64,000 bases of DNA, from assembly GCF_037991315.1 (NCBI RefSeq), contig NZ_CP150300.1, positions 5,394,001-5,458,000 of the forward strand. The letters run 5' to 3'. The notes under the pieces were generated by a model. That model saw only the letters and a program-made list of their open reading frames with translations. It made no database searches and had not been told where the DNA came from. The stretch's first letter is position 1, and each line of letters opens with the position of its first letter. Source of the stretch: Paenibacillus sp. FSL H8-0079 (GTDB lineage: Bacteria; Bacillota; Bacilli; Paenibacillales; Paenibacillaceae). Made by a program: the position numbers and the translations under genes. Positions 1-8,038 of the stretch are shown one piece after another.

Positions 1-549
1 ATCTTCACCGAAACATTCCTCCGTACGTCCCCAGCGCGGATCACGCACAACATCCAGTACCGGAGAATAGGTGACCACACCACCTTGAGCACGTGTCTCC
101 CGTGCTACTGCCCGGCACATCTCCCGATACAGATCCACATTCCAGGTGCTCCCCAGTAAAAGAGGGACAGGATAGACCGTTCCGTCAATAGCCATATGAC
201 CATGCGAGCACTCTTCCCCGATCAGAATGGGAATCCCCAGTCTGGAATGTTCTATTGCATAACGTTGAATCAGATTGACCGCCTCAGCGCCTTCTCTGGC
301 GGATAGTCCATTTTCCAGCGTAACGCCAGTCCAGGGGTCTGCCCGAAGTGCACCATAGAGGGAGCCGATGCCCCCATTTTCCACTTGCTGTTTAAAGGAT
401 TCATTTAACGTGATGTTCCCTTGATCATTCGTATATGTTTGCCAGCCAAATGGCTGCGTAAGTTGGCCTACCTTTTCTTCCGTAGTCATCAGGCTAAGCA
501 GGTGTTGTGCCCGTTCCTCTACGGATTTGCTCTTGTCCTTGTAAGTCAT
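1..549 (-). CDS. GH3 family glycosidase, N-terminal part (cut by window edge)
   Basis: An open frame of 183 codons runs off the left edge. Its residues include SPVLDVVRDPRWGRTEE followed by FGED, the signature of the N-terminal barrel of GH3 beta-glucosidase/beta-xylosidase enzymes, and an upstream GEECSHGH segment. There is no signal peptide, so the enzyme is probably cytoplasmic and acts on imported oligosaccharides. The ATG at 549 is preceded by GGAGAG about 10 bases upstream. It follows the permease gene by only 36 bases, so it is very likely the last or a late gene of the transporter operon. The catalytic nucleophile Asp and the C-terminal domains lie outside the window, so exact specificity (glucoside, xyloside, N-acetylglucosaminide) cannot be read. 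The sequence resembles BglX-type rather than NagZ-type GH3. Confidence 0.9.
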   Translation of the reverse strand, partial: MTYKDKSKSVEERAQHLLSLMTTEEKVGQLTQPFGWQTYTNDQGNITLNESFKQQVENGGIGSLYGALRADPWTGVTLENGLSAREGAEAVNLIQRYAIEHSRLGIPILIGEECSHGHMAIDGTVYPVPLLLGSTWNVDLYREMCRAVARETRAQGGVVTYSPVLDVVRDPRWGRTEECFGED

Positions 550-585
550 CAATCTGCATCTCTCCAATCCTATAACGTGATCCGG

Positions 586-1506
586 TTATTCTTTGACCGC
601 GCCCACCGTCAGACCCTGTACGAAATAACGCTGGAAGAACGGATAGGCGAATATAATCGGCAACGTAGCAAGCACAACCATCGCCATTCGGGACGTATCC
701 TGCGGAATGGACTGCATGGCTGCCAGACTCATCGAACTGTTAGCAGAGTTCTGCTGGATAAACTGGATGCTCGACTCAATCCGCATCAGCATGGATTGCA
801 GCGGTACCAGATTTGGATTATCGATGTATAATAACGCATTGAACCAATCATTCCAGTAACCGAGTGTACTGAACAACCCGATAGTTGCCAGCCCCGGCAA
901 GGAGAGTGGAACCACGATTTTCATAAAGGTATAGAACTCACCGGCGCCATCAATTTTCGCCGATTCAATGACTGCATCCGGTACACTGGTGGAGTAAAAT
1001 GTACGCAGGATCATAATATAGAAGGCATTCATCGCCAGCGGCAGAATCAGTGCCCATAACGTATCTTTCAACCCAAGCAGCTGGGATACGACCATATAGG
1101 TTGGAATCATCCCGCCGTTGAACAACATGGTCAAAATCGCAAAGATGGAGAAAAATCTCCGATATCTGAAGCTCTTGCGGGAAACCGCATACGCATACAG
1201 CGACATGAGAATCAGACTGATGATGGTACCAAGTACCGTCACCAGAATGGTAACTCCATACGCCCGCAGCAGCGTGTCCCCACTCTGCCAGACAAACTGA
1301 TATGCCGCGAGACTCCATTCTGCCGGAATCAGACGATACCCATCACGGGCCAGTGCTTTCTCGTCCGTAAACGAGATGATGACTACAAATATAAAAGGAA
1401 ATACACAGATCAGAGCAAATAGACCGGCGATGATGTTCATGATCACGTTCCATCCGTTGGATACGTGGTGGAAGTCGCGTTTTTTAACAAGCCCTGCTTG
1501 AGCCAT
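586..1506 (-). CDS. carbohydrate ABC transporter permease, LplC/MalG-like
   Basis: 306 residues with six predicted membrane segments, the first about residues 20-45. The conserved permease EAA-type loop is visible as ESAKIDGAGEFYTFMKIVVP. With the permease encoded just upstream it forms the channel of a carbohydrate uptake ABC importer (CUT1 family, LplABC type). No ATPase gene is present here, which is usual for these systems because they share an MsmX-type ATPase. The ATG at 1506 has AAGGAG nine bases upstream, and the gene lies 23 bases behind the other permease gene. Substrate is unknown; the locus context suggests an oligosaccharide. Confidence 0.93.
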   Translation of the reverse strand: MAQAGLVKKRDFHHVSNGWNVIMNIIAGLFALICVFPFIFVVIISFTDEKALARDGYRLIPAEWSLAAYQFVWQSGDTLLRAYGVTILVTVLGTIISLILMSLYAYAVSRKSFRYRRFFSIFAILTMLFNGGMIPTYMVVSQLLGLKDTLWALILPLAMNAFYIMILRTFYSTSVPDAVIESAKIDGAGEFYTFMKIVVPLSLPGLATIGLFSTLGYWNDWFNALLYIDNPNLVPLQSMLMRIESSIQFIQQNSANSSMSLAAMQSIPQDTSRMAMVVLATLPIIFAYPFFQRYFVQGLTVGAVKE

Positions 1507-1529
1507 AGTGGTTCACTCCTTTCCCTGTC

Positions 1530-2459
1530 CTAGAATAGGCTGCTGTCTTTATCTACTTTGCGAACAACATAGTTGGAGATAATAACAAGCACAAAGCCCA
1601 CCACGGATTGATACAATCCCGCTGCTGTACTCATGCCGATCTCACCACTAGTTTTCAAACCTCGATATACATACGTATCAATAACATTTGTCACGGAATA
1701 AAGCGTACCCGAATCCCTTGGCACCTGATAGAACAGTCCAAAGTCGGCATAGAAAATGCGGCCTACGGCCAGTAAGGTCATAATCGTGATGATAGGCGAC
1801 AGCAACGGAATCGTAATGTTACGAATCTGCTGCCATTTGCTTGCTCCATCAATCATGGCTGCTTCATACAGTGATTTATCAATCCCCAGAATGGAAGCCA
1901 GATAGACAACGCTGCTATAACCTATGGTTTTCCATAACGCTACGAATACCAGAATATACGGCCAATATTTTGCCTCAGAGTACCACTGAATTGGTTCCAT
2001 CCCGAACCAGCCAATAATCTGATTCAACATCCCGCGGTCCATGCTCAAGAAGCTGAATGCGAAGTAACCAACAATAACCCAGGATAGAAAATACGGCAGA
2101 AACATGCCTGTTTGATACAGTTTGGCGAGTCGTTTATTCACTAGTTCCGAGAGCAGGATCGCCAGTGCGACAGCGAATACGAGTCCCAGGAAGATAATGG
2201 CGATGTTATAAAAGAGGGTGTTGCGTGTAATGAGCCATGCATCACTTGTGCTGAACAGGAATTTGAAATTGTCCCAGCCTACCCATTCGCTCTTCATCAG
2301 ACTTGCCCAGAACCCTTCACGGCTGAAGCGATATTCCTTAAAGGCAGCCACGGTGCCCACGAGTGGCAAGTAGGAGAAGAAGAAGAACCAGATGGCGCCT
2401 GGCAGCACCATGAGCAGCATGACTCGGTTTCTAATCAGGTTTTTCAAAAATGTAGTCAT
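1530..2459 (-). CDS. carbohydrate ABC transporter permease, LplB/UgpA-like
   Basis: 309 residues, six predicted membrane segments, and a permease loop reading EAAMIDGASKWQQIRNITIP, typical of the LplB group of CUT1 permeases. It pairs with the LplC-like permease encoded downstream. The ATG at 2459 has GGAGGA about nine bases upstream. The gene sits between the binding-protein gene (77 bases upstream) and the second permease gene, in standard lplABC order. Role: inner half of a carbohydrate importer in the cytoplasmic membrane. Confidence 0.93.
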   Translation of the reverse strand: MTTFLKNLIRNRVMLLMVLPGAIWFFFFSYLPLVGTVAAFKEYRFSREGFWASLMKSEWVGWDNFKFLFSTSDAWLITRNTLFYNIAIIFLGLVFAVALAILLSELVNKRLAKLYQTGMFLPYFLSWVIVGYFAFSFLSMDRGMLNQIIGWFGMEPIQWYSEAKYWPYILVFVALWKTIGYSSVVYLASILGIDKSLYEAAMIDGASKWQQIRNITIPLLSPIITIMTLLAVGRIFYADFGLFYQVPRDSGTLYSVTNVIDTYVYRGLKTSGEIGMSTAAGLYQSVVGFVLVIISNYVVRKVDKDSSLF

Positions 2460-2536
2460 TGTGGAGATCCTCCTTCAGGCTTGAATGAAAAAGGACCGGA
2501 CGCGATAAGCAGCCGCCCGATCCTTACGATGTATCG

Positions 2537-4009
2537 TTACTTGTTTTCCGCTCTCCAGGCATCCAGTTGGCTTTGGGCTTCAGCCATTACTTTCTCCAGT
2601 CCGGCTTGATTGAACTTCTCAATCACTTGATCCAGATTGGTCGCCGGGTCCAGTGTACCTGTCATCAGTGCTGCCCAATATTGCTCTTTCACGTTCTGTA
2701 CCGCCGTCAGTTCGGAAGATACATTGCTTGCATCGAAGTTGAAGCTGAGGATCGGGGAATTGACACCTTCAGCATTGAACTTCTTGAACTCATCCCATTT
2801 GTTGTCCGGGTCATTGCTGTTCAGGAAGAGCAGCATGTTGTTACCAAGGGAATATGAAGGCATATCGTAGTTTTTCGACTCAGGCAGATTTTCCATATGT
2901 GTGTCATCCACTTTTTTGTAGTGTGTGCCCTCGATACCGGAATCCACCATATTGCGCAGCACAGGATCTGTGTTCAGCAGGTTCAGGAATTCCATCGCTT
3001 TCTCCGGAAATTCCGAGTTGGCCGAGATCGCCATGATGGAACCTTGTACAGATGTATTCGTGATGATCGCATCACTGGCTGGAGTCGAAACGACTTCATA
3101 ACCGTAACTTGCAGACCATTGATTGTCCGCGAGCGGCTGAGTCTGTGCACGATCCAGGAACCAGTTGCCTGATGTTGTCAGGTCGTTCGTGGAACCTGTT
3201 GTTGCCGCTTCTGCCGACACATAACCAGCTTTGTAGTATTTGTTCATGGTGGTGAGTGCTTCTTTCATTTCAGGCGTTTCCAATATGTTCACGAGCTTAT
3301 AGTCTGTTGTATCCAGCTTGATTGCCATCGGCAGGTTCTGGATGACATAGTCATACGGCACGTAAGGAACATAGTTCTTATCCATGGCGAATGGTGTTAC
3401 ACTCGCCTCGTTTTCCTTGATCGTTTTGAGCAAAGGCTCCAGACTGTCTAACGTACGAACGCCAGAGATGTCCAGCTTGTATTTATCAACCAGCATTTGG
3501 TTAAAGCGCCATACCTCTTGTTGAGGCAGCTCTTTGTTGGCTGGAATTCCGTAATTGTGTCCATCTACCTTGGAACCACTGAGGAATGCAGGATCAATGG
3601 TCTTGGTAAGATCCCGGCCGTATTCAGCAAGCAGGTCATCCAGTTCAAGGAATGCACCTTTTCTGGCATTTTGTACATAATCGAATCCACCAGAAGAAGT
3701 GAACAGAATGTCCATTGGCTCACCGGATGCTACGTTAACCTGCATCTTCTGCGGGTAGTCCCCCCAGTCAACCATCTTCATTGTTACCGTGGCATTAATT
3801 TTCTCTTTGGTATACTTGCTGACTTCTTCCATCACTTTGTTGACGTCTTTCTGAGGGGTACCGATGGTATACCAGATCAACTCGACCGCGTCATCTCCCG
3901 CTCCCCCGGATTCTGAAGCACTTTTGCTTCCTCCACAGGCACTAAGAACAAGCGTAACGGCCATTAACAATGCAAAAACGAGCGAGAAACGTTTTCTTTG
4001 TTTACTCAT
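2537..4009 (-). CDS. extracellular solute-binding lipoprotein, LplA-like
   Basis: 490 residues. The N-terminus has two basic blocks, a hydrophobic stretch and a lipobox LSAC at about residues 22-25, so the mature protein is a lipid-anchored surface protein starting at Cys25. The rest has the layout of family 1 carbohydrate-binding proteins of the LplA/YtcQ type. The ATG at 4009 follows GGGAGG. It is first in the lplABC-like gene set and would set substrate specificity of the importer. A cre-like site lies 66 bases upstream, suggesting CcpA control. The neighbouring YesMN-like pair is the probable specific regulator. Confidence 0.92.
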   Translation of the reverse strand: MSKQRKRFSLVFALLMAVTLVLSACGGSKSASESGGAGDDAVELIWYTIGTPQKDVNKVMEEVSKYTKEKINATVTMKMVDWGDYPQKMQVNVASGEPMDILFTSSGGFDYVQNARKGAFLELDDLLAEYGRDLTKTIDPAFLSGSKVDGHNYGIPANKELPQQEVWRFNQMLVDKYKLDISGVRTLDSLEPLLKTIKENEASVTPFAMDKNYVPYVPYDYVIQNLPMAIKLDTTDYKLVNILETPEMKEALTTMNKYYKAGYVSAEAATTGSTNDLTTSGNWFLDRAQTQPLADNQWSASYGYEVVSTPASDAIITNTSVQGSIMAISANSEFPEKAMEFLNLLNTDPVLRNMVDSGIEGTHYKKVDDTHMENLPESKNYDMPSYSLGNNMLLFLNSNDPDNKWDEFKKFNAEGVNSPILSFNFDASNVSSELTAVQNVKEQYWAALMTGTLDPATNLDQVIEKFNQAGLEKVMAEAQSQLDAWRAENK

Positions 4010-4074
4010 TTCTTTGATCCTCCCTTTTCGTGTTCCCTTAGGCTCTACAAACTAACTGCTTTAACCTTATCGAA

Positions 4075-4088
4075 TGAAAGCATTTACA
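4075..4088 (-). promoter_or_regulatory. cre-like site upstream of the binding-protein gene
   Basis: TGAAAGCATTTACA matches the CcpA operator consensus TGWAARCGYTWNCW with one mismatch in the central CG. It lies 66 bases upstream of the LplA-like start, near where the promoter should be. Inference only; carbon catabolite repression of a sugar importer would be expected. Confidence 0.45.
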
Positions 4089-4183
4089 AAAAGAAGATAA
4101 ACTTAAGTTTTCGGGGTACAAATTAAAGACAAATCATCCTTGGGCATTAAATTTATCCTTGTTTTAATAAATCGCTTACATGA

Positions 4184-4252
4184 AAGAGACATGCCGGGTA
4201 ACGTATGGCACGGATATCATTGCATGCCATTCCTGTTCCCGATATGTCTCTT
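4184..4252 (-). terminator. long hairpin between the response regulator and transporter genes
   Basis: AAGAGACAT at 4184-4192 pairs perfectly with ATGTCTCTT at 4244-4252, and ATGGCA/TGCCAT pair inside (about 4205-4210 and 4224-4229). On the minus strand it follows the regulator stop codon by about 40 bases. The T-tract after it is poor, so it may be a leaky terminator separating regulator from transporter, or an RNA stabiliser. Confidence 0.5.
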
Positions 4253-4290
4253 GGACTCCATCCGCAAACTTGGTTCTACCCGTCACCGAA

Positions 4291-5805
4291 TTAACCAAAC
4301 ACCTTGAAATCAGTCGGTGAAATTCCTACATATTTGCGGAACTGTTTATAGAAATACCCTGTCTCCCAATACCCCACATTTCGGGCGATCTCATGTACCT
4401 TCAAATTGGAATTGCGTAGTTGCTCCTTCGCACGTTCAATCCGGTATTTGTTGATATATTCGGCAAACGTCTCCCCGGTCTCCTTATGGAACAATTGTCC
4501 CAAATACACCGGATGCAGATGATAATGGGCACCCAATAGCTTCAAGGAGAGCTCTTCTGCGTAGTGTTTGTCGATATGCTGAAGCACCTGGTTCACAATC
4601 GGATTCTTCAAATCCTGCAATAGGGATTTGATGGTCTGTGACCCAACCTGCTGAAGTGCATGCACGAGCTCATCAAAAGTGCCACTCTCCAGCACAAGTT
4701 GAAGCCCTTGTTGGTATATGGCAGACTCATCCGAATGTTTGATGCCCTCTAGTTCCATTTTGAAGCGGATCACAACTTCCAATGCGGTATTCTGTAACTC
4801 CCCAGGTGTAAGCCCATCGCGATGCTGTTCAAAATCCATGCGAATCCGGTCGGCAAGTTGTTCTGTATTGCGGGATAGAATGAGTTTGGCATACTCCCTC
4901 CATTCAATGAAAAAGGCCGCCGTTGAATTTCCGCACCTTTCCAGCATGGCATGGTCGATGACTTTAAGGTCGGGATAAATCATCACATACTGGAGTGCTT
5001 TTTTGGCCTCCGCATAACTGGTCGGCGCATGGTATAACCCTTTCATCAATCTGCCTGCTCCAATGCGTGCCGCCGGATGGGTTACGGTTATCTCATCAGA
5101 TAATGCCTGCAAGCCATCCATCAACTTTTGCTCCTCGGCGCTCGTCCCCTGAATATTGGCAATAATGACGATGTCTCCATCGATATCATGAAATATGTTC
5201 AGATGGCGTCTGTCTCTCAGCATCTCTTCCACGCGTTCAAACATGCCCGATGTCTGCTCTTTGTCCCGCAAGACGGCCACAGCAACGTCGGGTGCATCCA
5301 GCGAAAGGTTCATGAACTGGGCACGTTCTTCAAATTCGGTAGCTGCAATCTGTCCTGTAAGCCATCGGTGAAGAATGTTATCTTTCAGAATCTGGATGCC
5401 ATACGCATCATCGGTTTGAGGTGATACCGTATGATCCAGCTTGGACGCTGTATTACTCAGCGTGGATTCCAATTCCTCTACATTAATCGGTTTGAGCAGA
5501 TAGTTTTCGATCCCCAGCTGCATGCCTTCCTTCAGATATTCGAACTCATTGAAACCACTGAGGATAATGACCTTCAGCTCAGGTTGCACTCGCCTTGCTT
5601 CCCGAATCAGATCGAGACCATTCATGAGTGGCATGGATATATCCGTAATCAGAATGTCCACAGGCTGAGAAGAGAGCGCCTGTAACGCTGCTTGCCCATT
5701 ACCTGCATGGCTCACAATTTCCATTCCAAATGAAGACCAATCCACAATATCGTATAACCCTTCAATGATGAATGGCTCATCGTCCACAATAAACACCTTG
5801 TACAT
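4291..5805 (-). CDS. YesN-type response regulator, REC + AraC-family DNA-binding domain
   Basis: 504 residues from the ATG at 5805, which has AGGTG six bases upstream; a GTG nine bases earlier would overlap the kinase stop. Residues 1-120 are a receiver domain with acidic pair D8/D9, phosphoacceptor D55 in ILITDISMP and the conserved Lys in LLKPIN. The last 100 residues are an AraC-type double helix-turn-helix with the family ending GYFYKQFRKYVGISPTDF. The middle is a linker of the YesN family. It starts one base after the kinase stop codon, so the pair is translationally linked. Its likely target is the adjacent importer/glycosidase operon and possibly the divergent GH85 gene. Confidence 0.94.
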   Translation of the reverse strand: MYKVFIVDDEPFIIEGLYDIVDWSSFGMEIVSHAGNGQAALQALSSQPVDILITDISMPLMNGLDLIREARRVQPELKVIILSGFNEFEYLKEGMQLGIENYLLKPINVEELESTLSNTASKLDHTVSPQTDDAYGIQILKDNILHRWLTGQIAATEFEERAQFMNLSLDAPDVAVAVLRDKEQTSGMFERVEEMLRDRRHLNIFHDIDGDIVIIANIQGTSAEEQKLMDGLQALSDEITVTHPAARIGAGRLMKGLYHAPTSYAEAKKALQYVMIYPDLKVIDHAMLERCGNSTAAFFIEWREYAKLILSRNTEQLADRIRMDFEQHRDGLTPGELQNTALEVVIRFKMELEGIKHSDESAIYQQGLQLVLESGTFDELVHALQQVGSQTIKSLLQDLKNPIVNQVLQHIDKHYAEELSLKLLGAHYHLHPVYLGQLFHKETGETFAEYINKYRIERAKEQLRNSNLKVHEIARNVGYWETGYFYKQFRKYVGISPTDFKVFG

Positions 5806-5806
5806 G

Positions 5807-7636
5807 TTAAACACCTGTCCCTTCTGTATGTGGATAACGTACCCTGATTCGTGTTCCTTCTCCGAGGGTGCTCTCTATGGTGATACCAAACTCTGGTCCA
5901 TACAGGAAGCGCAATCGACTATGGACACTGCGCAGCCCGAACATCTGACCAGACTCTTCAGGACGTTCCAGTTCTTCAAGGATTTCCGTCAGGCGTGCCG
6001 GATCAATGCCTTTGCCATTATCTTTGACTTCCACTTGCACCACATCATCTGTCTCTTCCACAACAATCGATAATCGGTTATCCGAACGTTCTGTCTGAAT
6101 GCCGTGTACGACATAATTCTCAATGATGGGTTGCAGCGAAAGTTTCACCACAGGGTGTTGATAATAAGCAGCATCGATCTGGATCGTATATATGAAAATA
6201 TCCTTGTATCGGATTCGGAATAACTCCAGATACAAGCGGCAAGCTTCCATCTCATCCTTCAGCGTATAGTTCTTCTTCTGCTGTACCAGACTCTTGAACA
6301 ATACGGATAGGCTGTAGATCATCTCGCCGACATCTCTCGCCCCTTGGGATATCGCCCTCATCCGAATCACTTCAAGCGTATTATAGAGAAAATGAGGGTT
6401 GATGCGTGCCTGTAATGCGACCAGCTCGGTCTCCTTCTGTTTGATCTCGGCTTTGTAGACCCGTTCAATGTACAGATTCAGCTCGTCCAACATATCGTTG
6501 AAGCTATGTGAGATCTGCCCCAGTTCATCCTCACGCGGATCGTCGATGCGAGCCGTGAAGTTGCCGTATTTCACTTTTTGGGTGAAGCGAATAATTCGAC
6601 GAGTTCGTTTGGCAAAGTTAATAATGAAAAACGCCGGAACCAGCACGGCAAACAAAATACATACGATACTGATGGAGATGATGGTATTGCGAATGCCCGC
6701 ATAGGTTTCAGCCATCTCTTCCACCGGAACGGTACCAATGACCACATAACCCTGATCGGCGGAGACAAACTTGTTCACATACATGTTCTGCTCCTTTTTC
6801 ATCGAATCCATATCCGTCTGATCAAACAGCGAATCGGCCACATTCACGTAGGGATACTTCTTCCCGTAATACTGATTGTTGGAGTCGAACAAGACTGTAC
6901 CTTTCGCCGATAATACCACGATTTCTCCCTTGAGATTACTCTCGTAGTTATCCAGCGCATCCCCGATTCCTGCCGAGTCAAAGAATACAAGAAATTGGCC
7001 CAGATTACGAAGGGTCTGTGTATTGTTAATCGGTACGCGGATGGAATAGAGCGCAGGGTCCCATTGATTGATCTCTTTGCGAATCCAGGAATTGGGCGCA
7101 CTGATATTAGGCGTTTCCATCGCCATCACGTCCGGAATATAGGAATGGGCCACATTGGTGTCCAGCTTGCGGAACTGCTTGTGTTGATTGAAGGTAGACA
7201 GATCCTGCTGCTCAGCGCTATATAACATGAGTTGATTAATCTGCGAATTACGATCCATAATGTTCTGAAAATGTTTTAACACATCAGCCGAATAATCATC
7301 CTGATTGGCGTAATATCCATTCGTCATGTGCTGAACATATTCAGCGTACGAATGATTCATTAGGTAAGTAATGTTGGCGGAAAGCGCCTCATTCTGATGC
7401 ATGTCCCTCACCATGTTTTGCACCGATTCATACTGCTGATGAATGTATCGATCCACATGTTCCATTGCCGCCTTCTGGATCGCCAGTTCCCGGCGAATCG
7501 TGGAGTCGGATACCGACAGGAAGATGATATAAGACAATGTAATGATCGTGACAATCGATATCATCGAGAAGATCAGCAGCATTTTCATAAACATATTATT
7601 TTTGAAGAAATTATTGTAAACGCTAACAATTTTCAA
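5807..7636 (-). CDS. YesM-type sensor histidine kinase
   Basis: 609 residues starting at TTG 7636, with GGAGGG about ten bases upstream; an ATG just upstream is in another frame and stops quickly. Two membrane segments (about residues 18-40 and 320-345) flank a large extracellular sensor region. A HAMP-like segment follows, then the His_kinase motif ARINPHFLYNTLEVIRMRA and an ATPase domain with DNGKGI and FGLRSVHSRL. This is the LytS/YesM group, where the phospho-His sits in the PHFLYN motif. It probably senses an extracellular saccharide or the loaded binding protein and phosphorylates the YesN-like regulator. Confidence 0.94.
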   Translation of the reverse strand: MKIVSVYNNFFKNNMFMKMLLIFSMISIVTIITLSYIIFLSVSDSTIRRELAIQKAAMEHVDRYIHQQYESVQNMVRDMHQNEALSANITYLMNHSYAEYVQHMTNGYYANQDDYSADVLKHFQNIMDRNSQINQLMLYSAEQQDLSTFNQHKQFRKLDTNVAHSYIPDVMAMETPNISAPNSWIRKEINQWDPALYSIRVPINNTQTLRNLGQFLVFFDSAGIGDALDNYESNLKGEIVVLSAKGTVLFDSNNQYYGKKYPYVNVADSLFDQTDMDSMKKEQNMYVNKFVSADQGYVVIGTVPVEEMAETYAGIRNTIISISIVCILFAVLVPAFFIINFAKRTRRIIRFTQKVKYGNFTARIDDPREDELGQISHSFNDMLDELNLYIERVYKAEIKQKETELVALQARINPHFLYNTLEVIRMRAISQGARDVGEMIYSLSVLFKSLVQQKKNYTLKDEMEACRLYLELFRIRYKDIFIYTIQIDAAYYQHPVVKLSLQPIIENYVVHGIQTERSDNRLSIVVEETDDVVQVEVKDNGKGIDPARLTEILEELERPEESGQMFGLRSVHSRLRFLYGPEFGITIESTLGEGTRIRVRYPHTEGTGV

Positions 7637-7673
7637 TTCGCATGTTCCCTCCGATGCTGGTTTCCTGACTATA

Positions 7674-7857
7674 TAAGTTGAACTAAAGATTGCTTACACT
7701 GACACTACGATGACAGAATAACCTTCCAATCGCTGTTATCCCCAGATTTTTTCGATTACCTTTTCTTAAGGGAAAATCCGGTAATAAAGGCGAACGCTTC
7801 GCTTTTTCAGGTTTTTTCTGCCCTCTCCGTTATCGCGTAAATGATTAGTTCAACTTA
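7674..7857. repeat. MITE-like inverted-repeat element, copy 1
   Basis: Perfect 13-base terminal inverted repeats, TAAGTTGAACTAA at 7674-7686 and its complement at 7845-7857, bound a 184-base element. Its core has the hairpin ATCCCCAGATTTT ... AAAATCCGG and AAAGGCGAACGCTTCGC. The same core recurs near 25.5 kb and, reversed, near 55.2 kb. No open frame is present. It lies in the intergenic region between the kinase and GH85 genes. Confidence 0.75.
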
Positions 7858-7948
7858 CATTGAATTATATCACCAGGCTTCTGACATTAACTTGTCACCT
7901 GCAACTTTTCTTTAGTTTGTACTAGCGATTCTTTAATTTCACCCTATT

Positions 7949-7962
7949 TAAAAACGCTTTCA
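7949..7962 (-). promoter_or_regulatory. cre-like site between kinase and GH85 genes
   Basis: On the minus strand TGAAAGCGTTTTTA matches the CcpA operator consensus with one mismatch. It lies about 77 bases upstream of the GH85 start and in the shared divergent region, so it could repress the GH85 gene in preferred sugars. Confidence 0.5.
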
Positions 7963-8038
7963 TCCACTATCGTTAACCATAAGTTTAGCTTTGTGTAAAA
8001 GAATACCTTACATTCATTCCACTTGAAGGAGGAACAGC

